From NCBI GenBank assembly GCA_902596355.1, contig CACJTS010000005.1, positions 1 to 64,000 of the forward strand: a DNA stretch of 64,000 nucleotides, in the 5' to 3' direction. The first letter of the stretch is position 1. Each line of letters starts with the position of its first letter. The notes below the pieces were generated by a model that saw nothing but the letters and a program-made list of their open reading frames with translations, had not been told where the DNA came from and searched no databases. This document shows, piece after piece, positions 62,943-64,000 of this stretch. Made by a program: the position numbers and the translations under genes. Origin of the DNA: an uncultured Pelagibacteraceae bacterium. Its GTDB lineage: Bacteria > Pseudomonadota > Alphaproteobacteria > Pelagibacterales > Pelagibacteraceae.

Positions 62943-63470
62943 TTAAAGAATTCTTTTTAATAAATTGTCTCCAAAAAATAGTTTGTGAATAATAACAGCA
63001 GTTATATGAAGCACTATTAAACCGATGAGGGTATAATTTGAAAGAATATGAATTTCATAAAACTGATCTGCTAAATCAAAATTTTCATTAATTTGAATTT
63101 CTCTAAAAATTATTGTTAGTGTTTCCCCGTTAAATAATTTTTTTAATATTCCTGAAATTGTTATTGCTAAAATTGCAATATATAAAAGAACATGGTTTAT
63201 CTTTGCTAGAAATCTTTGTCCTTTAAAAATACTTGGATCTAATTTTGGAGTTGGATTAAGTATATTATTTATTAATCTTATTATGATTATATAAAAAACA
63301 GTTAAACCTAGCGTAACGTGAATATCTTCAATGGTTATTCTTTGATCACCAAAATCTAAATCAACTAAATAAAAACCTAAAGGTATTTGTATAAAAAGAA
63401 TAATTGCGCTGAGCCAATGTAACGCTTTTGATATAATGCCATACTCTGTTAGGGTATTTGTAACATGCAT
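62943..63470 (-). CDS. Cytochrome b561 family protein
   Basis: This 175-residue protein has four transmembrane segments with well-placed histidines (SKALHWLSAIIL, EDIHVTLGLTVF, NYTLIGLIVLHITAVIIHKLF) for two haem b groups. It transfers electrons between the quinone pool and periplasmic partners. Its start overlaps the divergent cytochrome c gene by 6 bases, so the two starts are back to back and probably co-regulated. Confidence 0.88.
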   Translation of the reverse strand: MHVTNTLTEYGIISKALHWLSAIILFIQIPLGFYLVDLDFGDQRITIEDIHVTLGLTVFYIIIIRLINNILNPTPKLDPSIFKGQRFLAKINHVLLYIAILAITISGILKKLFNGETLTIIFREIQINENFDLADQFYEIHILSNYTLIGLIVLHITAVIIHKLFFGDNLLKRIL

Positions 63471-63932
63471 ATTTTATTTAATCATATAAAAAAATATATT
63501 AAAATAATTATATTCTCAATTATAAGCCTATTTTTCGTCTCATCTAGTAATGCCGAATTAACAGTTGAGGAGATTGTTAAAAGTAGACAAGCATTATTTA
63601 GCAAAAACTATAGTACAGCAAAAAGAGTGCAAGCTTTTTCATCAAAAGGAGATTTTGAAAAAGCAAAAAAACTAATGATTGAAATGAGTGAAAATTACAA
63701 AGTTTTGATTGATTTATTTCCTGAAAATACTGAAGATGAATTTGACACTGAAGCTTTACCAACTGTTTGGGAAGAAAAAGATAGATTTAACGAATTAATG
63801 ACAAAAGCATCTGAGGATATGATAAAACTCACATCTGTTATTGAAGATGCCGATGATATAAGTGGAACCTTGAAACAATTTATGTGGAGTAATTGTAAAG
63901 CTTGTCACAGTAGGTATAGAGAAGAACATTAG
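63465..63932 (+). CDS. Periplasmic c-type cytochrome (cytochrome c-prime-like)
   Basis: This 155-residue protein has a signal peptide (ending SSSNA near 29) and one haem-attachment motif CKACH close to the C-terminus, before SRYREEH. The haem site at the end of a four-helix bundle is typical of class II cytochromes c. It is divergent from cytochrome b561, which may be its redox partner. Confidence 0.85.
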   Translation: MHILFNHIKKYIKIIIFSIISLFFVSSSNAELTVEEIVKSRQALFSKNYSTAKRVQAFSSKGDFEKAKKLMIEMSENYKVLIDLFPENTEDEFDTEALPTVWEEKDRFNELMTKASEDMIKLTSVIEDADDISGTLKQFMWSNCKACHSRYREEH

Positions 63933-63947
63933 TTACCAAGATAAAAA

Positions 63948-64000
63948 ATGATACCTCAAAAAGTTAAAGATCATATTCAAGAATATATTAGCCAAGAAGT
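63948..64000 (+). CDS. Start of a protein cut by the window edge
   Basis: An ATG at 63948 opens a frame (MIPQKVKDHIQEYISQE) that runs to the window end, 15 bases after the cytochrome gene. It is too short to identify. It is probably co-transcribed with the cytochrome. Confidence 0.5.
   Translation, partial: MIPQKVKDHIQEYISQE

Noticed and set aside
1-64000. Mobile elements, prophage or CRISPR arrays
   Set aside because: No transposase, integrase, phage structural gene, terminal inverted repeats or regularly spaced repeats were seen. Short repeats present are AT-rich palindromes or single hairpins.

Overview
The window is very AT-rich, densely packed DNA with short or no intergenic gaps and many TAATG or ATGA stop/start overlaps. 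Together with the gene content this fits a streamlined marine alphaproteobacterium of the SAR11 (Pelagibacterales) type. That content includes a TMAO demethylase fused to a DUF1989 domain, sarcosine oxidase, a betaine-homocysteine methyltransferase, several GcvT-fold demethylases and betaine-type ABC transporters. The taxonomic call is an inference from content and style, because the window holds no rRNA gene. I saw no tRNA or rRNA gene, insertion sequence, prophage or CRISPR array.

Layout. (a) 1-6.7 kb: TMAO demethylase (tdm) divergent from its transporter (tmoX, ATPase, double permease). (b) 6.7-11.2 kb: a glycerol/glycerol-3-phosphate cassette (glpK, gpsA, iron alcohol dehydrogenase, class I amidotransferase). 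(c) 11.2-18.1 kb: formate-THF ligase facing the other way from a complete sarcosine oxidase operon soxBDAG. (d) 18-23 kb: housekeeping and small genes (drug/metabolite exporter, racemase, cold-shock protein, purKE). (e) 23.2-27.3 kb: an uncharacterised cassette with an M19-like protein that lacks part of its metal site, a 553-residue protein with no recognised domain, a DUF3726 protein and a four-cysteine miniprotein. (f) 27.3-31.4 kb, minus strand: a betaine-type binding protein and permease with no ATPase gene, a short MetF and a DmdA-like GcvT protein. (g) 31.7-49.7 kb, plus strand: about 18 kb of co-directional, mostly overlapping genes. They encode a Rieske oxygenase, BHMT, two flavin/GcvT dehydrogenases of the dimethylglycine/sarcosine type, ETF and ETF-ubiquinone oxidoreductase. 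Between the two dehydrogenases lies an unusual block: a methyltransferase, a DddP-like M24 protein, a small kinase, a nucleotidyltransferase, an Fe/2OG oxygenase, an ECHDC3-like crotonase, a CoA-binding protein and a BT1-type folate/biopterin transporter. (h) 49.7-53.8 kb: DUF2237, an Fe/2OG oxygenase, hisI, folE, an AcuI-like reductase and a LysR regulator. (i) 53.8-58.5 kb: a ferric-iron ABC transporter behind tandem Fur-like boxes, interrupted by a GC-rich structured element and a peroxiredoxin. (j) 58.5-64 kb: a TPR/O-GlcNAc-transferase-like protein, azlCD, a persulfide-dioxygenase-like hydrolase, cytochrome b561 and a small c-type cytochrome.

The genes work together as a one-carbon island. 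Methylated osmolytes (TMAO, betaines, possibly DMSP) are imported, demethylated stepwise onto tetrahydrofolate or homocysteine, and the methyl groups are oxidised through MetF and Fhs. Electrons from the flavin dehydrogenases pass to ETF, ETF-QO and quinone. FolE and the BT1 transporter would serve the folate supply. The best candidates for something undescribed are the DmdA-like/MetF/ATPase-less transporter operon, the kinase-nucleotidyltransferase-oxygenase-crotonase block with the DddP-like protein, the M19-like cassette, and the GC-rich structured element at 55.15 kb.
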